DNA of 64,000 nucleotides, from NCBI GenBank assembly GCA_950295325.1, contig OX485805.1, positions 39,295,501 through 39,359,500 of the forward strand, given 5' to 3'. Under the pieces are notes generated by a model. It did no database searches and was not told the DNA's origin. It saw nothing but the letters and a program-made list of their open reading frames with translations. A program made the position numbers and the translations under genes. This stretch comes from Polytrichum commune (lineage: Eukaryota; Streptophyta; Polytrichopsida; Polytrichales; Polytrichaceae). Positions 11,301-23,700 of this stretch are shown piece by piece (within the stretch, counting starts at the first letter, position 1; the number at the start of each line of letters is the position of its first letter).

Positions 11301-12661
11301 CACTGTGAGAAGAATATGTGTGCTTTGGTGGTTGACTTCCACCTGACTTTTCTATCACCTGCAAAATCGGATGTTCTGATTCCTGATTTTGTTATTACCA
11401 AGGAGAGTGGCATTCATTAAAAGCTGTCCAAGTCAGCAGGGATTTTGTTATTGCCAAGGAGAGCTTTTCAGGGGAGTATAGTACATCATATAAGGAGTAT
11501 TGCTTTCTGTCTTTGGCTTTCCAGACCTGACCTGACCTGACCTGACCTGACCTGACCTGACCTCAATAAAGGATCCTTCAGAAATTGGTGGCAGCAAAGC
11601 CAATTTCAAACATCACTAAAATGTCAAAGCTGTCTGTTCTAATAGTTCCCCAAGATCTTTGCGTACAATCTTGGCTCAGCCCTTAATGTACACTCAAGAT
11701 ATCTCAACAAGAAGAAAGAGGCTGAAGAGATGGAGCAGGAGTATCAGGCCAGACCTTCAGCTGACTACAGCCTGAAGAAAGGAGAAACTCTACATTTGCA
11801 GCTTAAAACTGTAAGTGCATACATACTGGTTCAATCTAGGTGAGGCCTCTCATGTGGAGAGTCAGATTCAGATGCCTTCTTGAACTATGCAAAGTGTGAG
11901 ATCATTGAATCACCTCTATAGACGTCAGGTGCAGATTATAAAAGCAACCCCTATGGTCCCTTTGTATAACAATTCTTGCAAATAATCAGATGTCACAGGT
12001 TTTTGGGCCAAAGTCCATATATATCATAAATCTTCATTGGCCAGACTATTGAGACTGAGAAAGATAACAATCTGAAGTTCTAGGTCGCTTGATTTTTGAG
12101 GGTGGGTAGGGGTGTAAAGGGTTGTCTCTCTCAATAAATTGGCAGGGCAGTGAATATTTGGGTGACATTTGGGCTTTATGTGTGGAAAGAGGATGCAACT
12201 TTGATCAAAAGAACCTAGAAAGCCAATTTTTCAGAGGATCATTTTACAGTAATTGTTGGATACACTCTAGTCAAGGTAATTTTGTTGCAAATGCTTGACA
12301 ACTCTGTTTGTCTCGTTTTTCCCAGAGTAAAGGCTTTGGAGGTAGTGGGAAACCCAAGGTGGCAGAAAAGACTGTGGATGGATCTGGACAAAGAGAAGTA
12401 ATGCCAAACCCTGACACACCAGAAAATTATCCCAAACGGTCAGGGCTACCTTGCCTGGCACCTCCACCTACCCCTCCAATTCAACCTGCAGCAAAAGGAT
12501 CACCTACTCCTCCTGTAAGGGCACCCTCAATTTCAGCTGTCAAGTCAAGTGAGTCCTTTCCTGCCTCGAAACCCATAGCAACCACAACTCAAGCATTTAC
12601 AGAATCTACTCTCATCACAGACGATATCGATGAGGATTTTGGGGATTTCCAGGCTGCTTGA
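8353..12661 (+). CDS. NECAP-type adaptin ear-binding coat-associated protein
   Basis: Likely an endocytic accessory protein that binds the ear domains of AP-2 or AP-1 on clathrin vesicles at the plasma membrane or trans-Golgi. Exons: 8353-8355 (ATG only), one starting at 9861, 9876 or 9888 and ending 9980, then 10190-10221, 10337-10437, 10834-10906, 11016-11047, 11185-11275, 11699-11810 and 12326-12661. All joins keep frame with GT-AG borders; the product is 290-299 residues. If exon 1 is not used, ATG 9846 gives 303. Seen in order: the PHear (DUF1681) fold with VYMIPPRK, ADEWDINKW, VVSKG, IRLED, ELYAQAP, FFVLRIED and GLGFRERPQAYDF; a KKGETLHL strand; then a Pro/Ser-rich tail ending DEDFGDFQAA. 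That ending resembles acidic-Phe motifs read by gamma-ear domains. The length is usual for NECAPs. The family call is firm; the first exon and exact start are inference. Confidence 0.88.
8440..9180 (+). repeat. Degenerate internal repeat in NECAP intron 1
   Basis: Phrases recur with wide drift: AGCTACTGTGTCTGGAGCTA near 8606 and 8930, then CTCAAATGGAACC, GAATTGCATGTCA and GTGCCA..TGCAAATGCTG in the same order two or three times, about 330 bp apart at the best match. It lies entirely in the intron after the start codon. No protein is implied; it looks like an old local duplication. Confidence 0.6.
11525..11563 (+). repeat. (ACCTG)n microsatellite
   Basis: Seven perfect copies of ACCTG followed by ACCT, inside the NECAP intron 11276-11698. 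Likely variable in length between individuals. Confidence 0.9.
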
Positions 12662-13667
12662 ACAAGCCAGAGTACTGGCAATGCTGTGAGAAAGAAATTG
12701 ATGAAAAGAACCACTAAAGAGGTTCTTGTCACCTGTCCTGTAGACTCTAATCGTTTCTTTGTTGGATAGGCACAAGGTCAGTTTTGTGTGACTCAATCAG
12801 GGTGCAGTCGAGGCATTAGTGTCTACTCTGTGAATGTGTGGAGGCATCTTATGCAACATTACACTACTACTTGTACTAGAGTCACTATGAGGGTGTACTT
12901 TCTGCTGTATTTGCAAGTTGTGCACCAAACGTCTCAAATGTACAGCTCTATTCTCAAATGATCGGATCTTGCTCTACAACAAGTGATTCTTAGCAAAAAG
13001 ATTTTCTAGACATTATCTGTTGAATTTCTTTATTGCCTCCAAAAGCTCATAAAATTTCATGAATGGTTATTCTCTACACTTCAGAAAGTGCGCACATATC
13101 AAGAGAAGCTTGCAATTTTCCATCAATCTATAGTATTTGTAAATTTAGGCACTTGTTTGAAATTTTTCATCAGAGCAATGTGACTATTAATTATGATTTC
13201 AATTTTTTTACTTTTACATTCACAATGGGAGGGCCAGTTTTTTGGGTGTGTTAAACTGTATGGTTGTGATCCTTTGTTGGTGCTTCACAACTCAGAAATT
13301 TATCGACCCCTTGTACATTTAATAGCTAATTTGAGGTGTACCTCATCCACAATTGTTTAGGGGAAAATCTTTCATTGCTCTTCATGTCAATGTATCAACA
13401 CCAAATGCCACCCTTAAGCATCCGTGGTAACTACACAGATATATAATCTCCCTCTTGAGCATGATATGAGCACAATTACTATCATTGAATCACCTTCCTT
13501 TTTGTTGGGTCTTGTTAGTATCTGAAAGAGGATTTCAATGCATCTGTACATGTAGATTTTGAATATCATATGAATAAATAACCAATTTTCAAAGTGTTGA
13601 TTATTCAAAATTGACTCATGTTCTCATGTCCAAACCATATATATTTTAGGTAATATTCAACATATAA
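12662..13667 (+). other. NECAP 3' UTR and intergenic DNA
   Basis: The first few hundred bases after the stop are presumably 3' UTR. No strong AATAAA lies close to the stop; GAATAAATAA near 13571 is the clearest candidate but would make the UTR about 900 nt long. No further gene or repeat is evident. Confidence 0.4.
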
Positions 13668-13950
13668 GGGTGGGTTTACATTAGTGTTCGGGACTTGGTC
13701 CAAAGCACCCCTCAATTGGACCCTACTTTTGTATTCAACATTGGACTCAAGCTTGAAGATTGGTTTCCCAAACTAGGAGGAGTACGGTATTTCTTGAGTG
13801 CGGACCATTGAGGTTTGATGGGAAAGTGTGAGCACAATCGCACCATCCAAACCCTAGAATTAACTCCTTGGGCCTAAAATTTTGCTCTTGACCAATATGA
13901 TTGTTCAAGTTTGGAGTTCTTTAGTATGGGATCCTAGTGTAACCCCATCT
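13668..13950. mobile_element. Possible Harbinger-type MITE, 283 bp
   Basis: The left end GGGTGGGTTTACATTAGTGT and the reverse complement of the right end AGATGGGGTTACACTAGGAT agree at roughly two thirds of positions, and TAA flanks both sides (13665-13667 and 13951-13953). The TGGGTTTACA core recalls the GGTTTACACTATGG ends of the element at 34653. The ends have drifted, so this is tentative. Confidence 0.4.
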
Positions 13951-14029
13951 TAAGTTAGGGGTCACATAGGGGGATGGGTTACAATGAGGTGCAGTTACCG
14001 CAAAGCTTTTATTGTCAAAATGCTTAAGG

Positions 14030-14380
14030 TATACATGTGTTATTTGGTCACTTAATCATGCACTTGTATTTGATTTGTGCGTGGTTAGGTGAGGATCAAA
14101 GAACAAACACCATAAAGACACATGTTTGAAAAGGGATTGGATTATGTCTTCGGATTTTATTAACGACTACTCTACACTCAATGATGAACACAATTGGGAG
14201 AACCCAAATATCCAGTTGAGGAATCAACAAACATGCATTTCCGAGAACCATATCTAAATCAAGGGATGACCAATTTTCGATCCATTTTTTTAATTCTATG
14301 CTTCATTGTAACTTTGCTAAAGCAACACAAGTTCCATTTTGTAGATCTAAATTGGTAGAAGATGGAGAATATGACAAACG
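14030..14380 (+). repeat. Dispersed repeat D, copy 1
   Basis: Matches 15815-16150 in the same orientation. Shared landmarks are GATCAAAGAAC, ATTGGATTATG or ATTGGACTACG, GAACA.AATTGGGAG, GGAATCAACAAA.ATGCA and GGTAGAAG.TGGAGAA. No ends or coding part can be defined. Confidence 0.6.
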
Positions 14381-14579
14381 AAGCAAATAAAAACCCACAT
14401 AGGTACCCTTTAGTGACCATAAAACACCGCAAAGTCCATTCATTGTCGAAATGCTTAGTATTTCCTCACTTCACACATGGGGTGTTGCCAATGAGTCAGC
14501 AGCACACGAAACGTGTCTCTTTAAATATCTCGGTAGCCTATAATATGCACCATTATTGACCAATGGACACGTGTCAGTC

Positions 14580-14762
14580 TAGGTATGTGTCTCTTTCTAA
14601 AGCTCTCTCTCTCTAACTTAGAACTCTTGTGTTTGGGATGAAGCAAATTTCTTCGCAAATTCCTCAGATTCGCATCTAGCCGCCTTTTCGATCCTCTCCG
14701 CGTCTGAAACCTGTCTAACTTCCTACGAAACTACGACCAACAAGAAAATGAGAGTAACTGAG
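14580..14762 (+). promoter_or_regulatory. Possible leader exon of the OTU gene
   Basis: A CT-rich run (CTCTCTCTCTCTAACTTAG near 14604) is followed by about 120 bp of GC-richer sequence ending at a donor-like GAG|GTATATGC at 14762/14763, the usual look of a plant 5' leader exon. The next plus-strand gene is the OTU protease 3 kb on, so this may be its first, non-coding exon. An ATG at 14748 would open a very short upstream frame. There is no direct proof of the join. Confidence 0.35.
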
Positions 14763-15384
14763 GTATATGCTTCCAAATCACTCCAATTTTGGACTCCAGT
14801 GCGTGCTGCTTTAAAACTTAGTACTTACTTTTGCATTGTATCTGGATTGTTTGGTTTTTATGGGTTGTTTCTCATCCGGCGTGTTACGAATTGGGTCGAG
14901 CTCACTTTTGGCTTTCGTGTTGGCCAATCTTTGTGGGTTGGGAAGCGTGAAGTGGTTTTGGGTCTATCTTCCATGTCAACTTGGAAGGAGAAGTGACTTG
15001 CAATATGCTGGAATTTGAGAAGACTGAAGTTTGAGCGGGAAGGTTTCTCTAAGCTGGCGTGACCGATAGAGGAGTCAAGGAATTGGGTTGGTGAGGTTTT
15101 GGAATTTGGAGCTAAGTTGAAATGGACAGAGAATGAGTATGGGTTTAAAGAGGGCGAGGAAGTGACCTTTTGGCAAGTTTTTTTTCTTGACCTTCTAAGA
15201 CTTACTTTCTGGATTTCTATGTGGTTTTGGGAGTTTCGTTTACCTTGCTGTGTTTTGGACTTCTTTTTCTCGAGACTAGGGCTCTTAGTTTGTTTCTTTG
15301 CGGGTATTAGTGAAGGTTTGATTTGATGGCTGAGGATTTGAAGTAAGGTTCAACATAATCGGAGGGACCTATATGAGCATTCAA

Positions 15385-16150
15385 GAACAAAGAGAATCTT
15401 CACTTTGTCAATGAATAAGATCAATTCATACGAGCACCAAAAATTATGAGGAAAATGGCAATGACCTCATTTTGAATTTGCTGATCACATTGTACTAATC
15501 GCGTGCTTTATATCCGTTTTAGTTTCAGGCCCACTTACCTTACAGTAGATACATGTCCTACAACAAAACCCCCAGTTTACAGAAGCTGTAGTGAGATGAA
15601 TCAACACTTGAATTTAGTTTGATTTCAGACGGAAGGATGCCGTCATTAATTTCTGAAGAAACAGATTCTACTTTAGTGGATGTGTGAGTTTTGATGCGAT
15701 TCACAGTCAGAGGTTAACTTCAATTAGGACAATTTGTTTGAAAACTGTTGGAGCCTCCAATTCTGACTTCTAGAGACTCTGGTTTGACTTGGATTCTGCT
15801 TTACAGCTATCTTTTAAGGTATGCGGGTGTTATTTGGGGACATCTATCTTTGAATTGTGTTTGGTTACGTGACGATCAAAGAACCAACACCATTATGACC
15901 CATGATGTTTATAAGAGATTGGACTACGCCTTCAATTTTTATAAACTACTCCACACTAAATAGTGAACATAATTGGGAGGACCTATGTATTCAGGTAAGG
16001 AATCAACAAATATGCACTTCCAATAACCGAGGGAAGATTAGATTTTCAATCTGATTTTGCTGAGGCTTCATTGTAGATTGCTAACACACCACAAGTTTTG
16101 TTGTGTACATCTAACCGGTAGAAGTTGGAGAACATGAAAAAAAAACTGTC
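15385..16150 (+). repeat. Dispersed repeats: 15385-15545 and repeat D copy 2 (15815-16150)
   Basis: The first part matches 7350-7530 (GAATCTTCACTT, AATTTGCTGATCA, GGCCCACTTA). The second matches 14030-14380 (GATCAAAGAACCAACACCAT, GAACATAATTGGGAGGACC). They are separated by about 270 bp of unmatched sequence. Neither encodes protein. Confidence 0.55.
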
Positions 16151-16469
16151 AACACCCTCATACCTTACTCAGGTATGAAAGGCTGTCTTTAATTTCCTAT
16201 GTTAAGACTAAATTTATAGTTGTAATGGCAGTAGGCGGTTTCATGTTTTCGTAGTGCTTTAAGACTTTGTAACTATAATCTTCGTCCAGCACTTAGCCTA
16301 AAGTCTTGCACCGGTTCAATCACAAGCCTGATGTGCCGTGATGGAATTCTTATGGTTTCAAATCATTTCATTTAAAATTTCTTAGGGGTTGAGTGTCAAA
16401 GGGAGCTTGAGTGCTGATTAATACTCTTAGCTCTTGCGAAGATGTAACCGCAGCTGAATGTGGTATAAC

Positions 16470-16830
16470 ATATGTGGTCCTATAACAGATACTTCCAATT
16501 CCACATACATTTCTGGCCATTGGATGCAACTGCGAATTGTCTCATGCAGTTAGCAATTTTGAAGCATGAAGACTTTTGTTTCAAGTGTCAAAATCGGACT
16601 TTTCATGCAAAAGTTATTAGAGGTCAAAGAGAAGCCTTTTCTTTCTCTTTGAGTTATCACATAGGTCCTCCCAAATTGTGATGTTAACTACTAAACTTAG
16701 AGTGGTGTCCTTATTTTGAGCACAAAGTGCAATCTTATCGTAACACGTGTCTTTTTTCATGTCCGTTTTTAACTACAAGCTTTGCCAATATATTAGACTC
16801 ACATATTACGGCCTGAATATGTTAGATTCA
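16470..16830 (+). repeat. Dispersed repeat E, copy 1
   Basis: Family E recurs at 17040-17480, 17500-17700 (partial), 20500-20830, 23350-23680 and 32330-32740, all in the plus orientation. Landmarks in order are CACTTCCAA, ATGCAAAAGTTAT, CATATAGGTCCTCCCAA, TATTTTGAGCA, ACACATGTCTTTTTGGTG and CACTCAA.TATAGGTG. Copies are strongly diverged. It may be a retroelement remnant; no reading frame is conserved. Confidence 0.6.
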
Positions 16831-17039
16831 GTGACATAAGGAGGGTCTTAAGTTCTTCGATTTCAAATGATCTCAGCTGATAAGGTTTTGGGTTTTATGG
16901 ATAGAATCGGAGCAGCTGATGCAACCCTGATTATTTGGGAGCAATGGAGAGATAGCAAGTTGCAAATGGATAGCTAATTGCTGGAGCACATTTCAGGATC
17001 ATATCTACAAATACAAAGAAGGCCTGCACCGGAAGGACT

Positions 17040-17700
17040 AAGGTATGTGGGCACTTCCAACTTCAAAAAAATTTATGGCTGTTGAATCAGATCTCTGGAG
17101 TTGTCTCATTTGGTTAGGAACTGCGATGAATCACAGAGATTGTCATTTCCAAGTTTCATCAGGATCAGGTTTGAGATGCAAAAGTTATAAGGTAGATGTG
17201 CCTAATTTGCATATTCAAATCCTGCCACTAGCCATTTGCCTCATAATTTTCAGAGCTCATATGAATATCTTCATTCATTATCAAAATGAAGATTCGCATT
17301 CTCACTAAATGGTCATATAGGTCCTCCCAACTATGTTGACCATTGAGCCTAGAATAATTAGCATATTTTGAGCATGTAGCCCACTATCTTTGAAACACAT
17401 GTCTTTTTGGTGTCCATTCTTAGATCCACACCAGACCACACACCACTCTAATATTAATATAGGTGTCCAAATTATTGCTGTGTTGGAATTAGGCATGTCT
17501 ACCTTAAGGAGTGAAGGTGAAGATTCTCTTTCTCATGTGAATGATCACAAATGCCTTCCCGATTGTGATGTTCACCATTGATTCACATAGAATAGTGTGT
17601 ATATTTTGAGCTTGCAGTCCAATTTGATCGTAACATATGTCTTTTTGGTGCGCATTTTTAACTACAACTGTTGTTATACCATTTAAACTACAGGTGTCCA
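17040..17700 (+). repeat. Dispersed repeat E, copy 2 plus partial copy 3
   Basis: Copy 2 (17040-17480) carries all landmarks of the family, and 17500-17700 repeats the second half (GATGTTCACCATTGA, TATTTTGAGCTTGCAG, CATATGTCTTTTTGGTG). The partial copy ends about 60 bp before the start codon of the OTU gene, so repeat-derived sequence forms its immediate upstream region. Confidence 0.6.
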
Positions 17701-17756
17701 GTTAAGAAGATTGATCACTTAAATAGGTCCACATATCACATTATTGTTGAATTGGG

Positions 17757-20700
17757 ATGTCAACACCAGACCCAAATTTGACGCGGTGGGGCCTCCATGA
17801 GCTCCAGGGGAGTGGATATTATTATAATAATAATAACAATACAGGACCTGGTGGCGTAAAAGCACAGGATCGAAATGAAAATGAAAATTTGGGTTTTGCA
17901 AGCATGCCTTTGAGGCATATCGAACCGGCGCCGAGTACTACGAGTGATGCATTAATTGCCCAAGCTTTGCAAGAGGAGTTTCAAAGGTTGGATGCTGCAG
18001 GAGCTCCAGGCGCATCCGCTCCTCCTGCCCAGGAACAGGTTTACATTTTCACCTTCATTTTGGTCTTTGAAAATGTGATCATTTTTTTTGGCTACAATCA
18101 CGACTCTTCTAAATTTTTTCACTCACAATAGAGTTATCTCTTACCTTAATGGAAATGTTTATTGGGAGTTGGTCCCCTACAAATTTCCATTGGTTGGGTT
18201 GCATACAATATTAATAATTTTCTTTTCACTCGTGGTGCATGGATAGAGGTAGTGTTTGAATTTGAATGAGGAGCCAACCTATTTTGGTTCCTTTTGGGAA
18301 AAACTCATTTTAGGATCTTTTTGGGCATGCCAAAATGAGTTTCTGTTTGACCTATAACGAACAAAAATATAAAATGTTCTATGTTCAAACCTCCACATGA
18401 CTACCTCCAAGCATGTGCCGAAAATTTCTTGAACATGGAAGGAATTGTATGCAAATCTGCGAACTCCTGACCAAAGTCATGTTGAGTTAGAGGATAAATC
18501 TAATATCATAGAAAAGGACTTGCTTCATAATAGAACATAGAAATATATCAAGGTGATGCTAATTTCATCTGGATGTAGGTGGTCATCTAAAATTTTTCAC
18601 GTTCAATTATTTTTGGTGGTTTTGCTTTTCTATTGCAAACATGTGGTGCATCAAATCAATCAACTCTGGCAGCTACTACGTGCTGATTTCACTTGTTCTT
18701 TGATGTTGCTACCTGAGCTTGAAAGCGCTGGTTTTGCAAAATCCCAAACCCTAAATGCTAAACTCTGTATCTGAGGGGTACTAATATTTGAACTTGTGGA
18801 TATTATTTATTTATTTTACAGGCTGCAGTTGTGGAGCAGGCTTGGGTGGAGGAGCCTGGGAGTCCTGATATTGACAGCAGCTCCGAGGATGAAGATGATG
18901 AGAGTTTCAAGGGCGGTGTAAGGCGTGGGCACGTCACGGCTTTTGAGTGGAATCGAGTCCCCAGTGGAGAATCGTCTTCTTCGAGCACCTTCCATGACAA
19001 CGCATCTGTCGATGACGGTGAGGATGACGACCGACAACTTGCGTTGGCTCTCGCAGAGGATCACCCACAAGTGGATCAAGAAGTCGGGAGGCGCCTCACG
19101 AAGCTCGAATCAATCAAGGTGTGTGATTTGACATCGTAGTTATGGGGTTTGTATGATGGATAATAGTTTATGATAGACTGATCATTTATTTAACCCTTAG
19201 GGGACCGGGAGTGTGTTTATTGTACGGGATACGTGACGATTTGTACAAAAGTGACCCCAACAAGAATTGAGGAGACAATGTTTGATTGGTCTATGGTATG
19301 TATATCCATATTTAGCACGAGTAATTAGAGAAAAAGAAGCGAAATCGAAGTCATATTTGACAAGGGTGATTGGGTATACATGGTATGTACCAATGTTGGA
19401 CTGGTCTCGACCTTTTCACTATACCATTTTGGGTATCTGTAATGAGGATTTCACGTTTTTTTGATACCAGTAGGGTATGGGTATTTGAAGGTATTTTGTT
19501 CTTGATACCATTTGGATCTATCTATCCAAGAACCTTCATACCTAGGCAACATCAGGCTAGTATCGATATAATTTACAATGATATTCATCTAAATAATATA
19601 CAGATTCTCTTGCCTTGAGATACCCACCAAATATCAATATTCGATTAGTATTACAAGTTTCATACTCATGGGTAGGTTCTTTTATACTGTTATTGATGTT
19701 GATGATTATTGACACCATGCATTCATCTAGTATATACCAGACCGACACTGGTATGTACCTTTAGTACCTTTAGTACTGGCAATTTTAACTGGATCTTGAC
19801 AGCTATTTTCTCAACTTTAAAACCCATTGTTATGTATATGTGTTTGTGGTGAATTTGCAGCATGTTCTGCGAACAAATAGCATACATCCAACGCGTGAAT
19901 ATGCTTCTGCAGATCATCAACGACTATCAGAAAGGTGACCCACATAATTCCTTCAGTTCCTAGAGAGGACTTTCTTTTCCTTTATGTTGTTAATTTTGTA
20001 AGTCAATTACGATAGTCTTTAAATATAGGAGGTTTTCCCCTTTATGCACCTCAATTCTGAACCTAAGGTACTGCGCTTCATTTGTAAGAGCAACTCCTAT
20101 TGACACTCATTGGCTTCCAAAGTATTTTGGGCCAATGCAGCATGCTCATCTCACACAAAAAATCCTTATATATCTTAAATCTTCTTGGCCCACCGATTAT
20201 TGATGTGGAGTAGTTACCTGGCACTCAATTTTATCTGTATGGTCTGTGCAGGCTGGAGAAGTATGGGTTACGAGAGCAACAGATAAAAGGGGATGGGAAT
20301 TGCCAGGTAGGACAGAAAAATCATTTTTGCAGGATTTTCCATGTCAGATGAAACAAATGGGAAGGAATAAGCGTGTTTCTTAAATATTTTGCAGAAATGC
20401 CATAGAAATAATTGTCCCTGGGAATTCATCAGAGCCCAAGTCTCAGTATGCTTCTCACAATTTAAGGTAGACATGCCTTAGATGGATACATTTCTCTCTG
20501 CACCCACTTCTTGAAGGGTGAATCACACAATTAGTGCAAGATGATCAGCAAATCCAAATTGTGCCAGAGCCAATTTGCCCCATAATTTTTGGAGCTCATA
20601 TGAATATCTTAATCAGTATCAAAGTGAGCTCATTAAGTGGTCATATAGATCCTCCCAATCATGTTGGCTATTGGGCCTAGAATGGCTAGCATATTTTGAA

Positions 20701-23700
20701 CACTTAGTCCAACCTCTTTCAAACACATCTTTTTGGTGCCAGTTCTTAGATCCACATCTAACTACATACCACTCAAATATAGGTGCCCAGATTATTGTTG
20801 TGTTCATTCAGGCACGTCTACTTTATATTTCAAATCATACGTTTGAGTTTGTTGTGCATTTTTCCAATGAGGACATAATGTTGATAATTTTGTGGAACTC
20901 CTACACCTTGCTTACTAGAGATTCAGCTTGCAAAGGAGATTCAAATATATTTGCAATCTGTGGCAGGGTGTTTATTCTTTGGTGGGATGTGGCAGTTTCG
21001 TGCCTTGTCAGACCAACTATTTCGCAACCCGTCGCATCACAAGTATGTGAGAAAATCAGTTGTGAAGCAGGTATTAAAGTGACCCCATCAAGAATTAACT
21101 AGTTCATCAATCTCATTCCTCCAATTGTACCCATACTTGTATGAAAAGGAAATATAAGAGATTGGTCTTGTACAGAAGACCTAGATTTATATACATACCA
21201 TATAGAAATGTCGCATATGATTGTATTTTCACCTTCTCTTTGTAATAGGTTGTGCTATATCATAATTTCATTGTCATAGACCAAGTGAAAACTTGAATTT
21301 ATATTTGTTGGAAGTTGTGTATATTTTCGCGGAGACCATGCAATGGTAGGTTGAAACCCATTAGGTTAAAGACATGCTATATGCAATCCAAAGTCAGTGA
21401 GAGAAAATTCATTAACCTATGTACAAAATTCGTCTGAAATCCTTTTGAAATACTAATAGGGGATCCAAGTACTATATTAGATACCACTAATCTGACAGAG
21501 TATTTGGATCCCCCTATTAGTAGAATACCTCAAATGTTTTTTGGGGGTTATCCATTTTTGAGGGTATTTTGGAAAGATTTTGCAACTTTTTTGACAAGTT
21601 TGTCAATGGGAAGGTGTTTATACAGACTCCCATTTACCTTCAGTCTCTCTTAGCAGGGAAGTTACAATGATTCTTATCTTTTGGGTTGATTTTGGTGCCA
21701 GCTAAAGACAACTCAAGAAGCCTATGTTGATTACGTGTCAATGGATTACACGGAGTATGTCAAGAATATGGCGAAGTAAGCTCTGGGCGCAAATCTTTGT
21801 CATTACTACATATCTTTGCAATCAATTTTTTCAACCTCATGGTCAAAGGTTCTGACCCTCAAAAAATGCATGGCTCACAGGAACGGCGAATGGGGTGACC
21901 ATGTGACATTACAAGCAGCTTCTGATTATGTACGTATCTTACTTTTTACCCTAATCCAAGTGTTTGCTTCTTTTCTCTCTTGAATTCTAACGTCATGCTT
22001 GTATAGTTGTGCCAATTGACACTTTTCACAATACCAATCCATGTTGTGACCTTAAATATTTTTGTGATTGTGATATTGTGTCCACTGAAAATTTCAAGAT
22101 GTTCATCAAATCTTGCTTATGAAAAGAACCAATGGACTTTTAGAAGAATTTCCTTTTCCTTCTTGGTATCTTGTGATGGCATTAAGAGAAACCATTGCCG
22201 TGTACGAAGATACTCTTTCTCATGGTTACATGTCTGTTGGGGACAGTATGGTGTAAAAATCCGTTTGATCACCTCTTTTAAAGACACATGCTTCATCGAA
22301 ATTGTCCCGACAAAGGAGAAGTCTCCAAGAGGTTTGACTCTTTGACCTACCCATTCCTAAGTTTTTATCAAATTTTGTGTTTTAATTATGTACGAAGTGT
22401 TTGAATTTGAATGAAGAGCACCTATTTCATGTCATTAAGGGCCAAACTCATTATAGGACCTTTTTGGCATGCCAAAATGAGTTTGACCCTCTGAACCAAT
22501 ATAGAATGTCTTTGTTCAAACCTCTAAACTACACTAAATATGATATTTAGTGTGACTTACTATTTAGAATTACGCAATGTTGTGTTTATTTACTGTACAT
22601 CTCATATTTTACCAACAAATGTTAAATTGGTAGTTATAGAACATTGACAACTTTACTTGGTAAAAAATTATTACAATAGTAAAAAGATATAGCACCGTGT
22701 AAATCCAAATAGTATGTCACACTAAATACCATATTTGGTGTACTTTCAAGCGTGCAGCAAAAACTCCCTGAACATGGAAGGTGTTGTATGCAAAACAACC
22801 AATATCCTACCAAAATTCATGTTGATTTGGAGGATAAATTCAATATACACGTTTCATTCTTATATAACTCATTAGAATTGTGAGCTTGGGAACTGAATAT
22901 GTACTCCAAAGTAGATCATTTTGCCAAATGTTAACATATTTTTGCAATGTATGTCCAGAAATTTACCTCAGCTTCTGGGCTGAGATCCACTACAACTCAA
23001 TCTATCCTGTGGGAGGTAACTTCACTCCAACCTCAATAAGACTCTTCCATTTCTTTTCTACCACAAAATTACTGTTGCTGCATAATCTGTGTACTTTAAA
23101 TCAGAATGCCTACCAAACATAGTGTTGGAATGTCAATCCGTTTTTTCTGTAACCTATTAGTTCTAATAAGATAAAATGTGAGTTAGAACCAATGTTGAAT
23201 AAGCACTGTAACGATACCAAAACCTGAAGGGTCTAAGGTAGATGAGCCTTATTTGGTTACCTTCAATTTTATTTTTTAATAATAATAATTTGGTTTTTAA
23301 TTTAATTTTCCTGTTGGCTACCTTATACCACCCGGATTTGTGAGGTTAAAGTTTCTGTCCTTCTGCAAATGTATCCCAAGATGTATCCCAAGATCAATCC
23401 CACAGTTTTTGGAGTTAATGTCAAATTATTATGAATTCACAAAGTCCACTGACAATGAGCTATAAGAAGGCCATATAGGTCTCCCCTAATTATATGGACC
23501 ATTGACCCTAGAATGGCTAATAAATTCTAAGCACGTGCTCCCATTTTTTTCCAGATACATGTATTTGTAGCGTCCATTCTTAGATCTGTGCCTAACCACC
23601 CACCACTCAATTATAGGTGCCCGATTAAGATAAGCAAATAAATGGGGCCTGCGTACCTTATATGACACGGACTCAACATCAAAAACTGGCCACTTCCTTT

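Noticed and set aside
14748-14996. An 82-codon protein starting MRVTEVYASKS
   Set aside because: The ATG precedes a good donor by 15 bp and the rest reads like intron; no homology is apparent.
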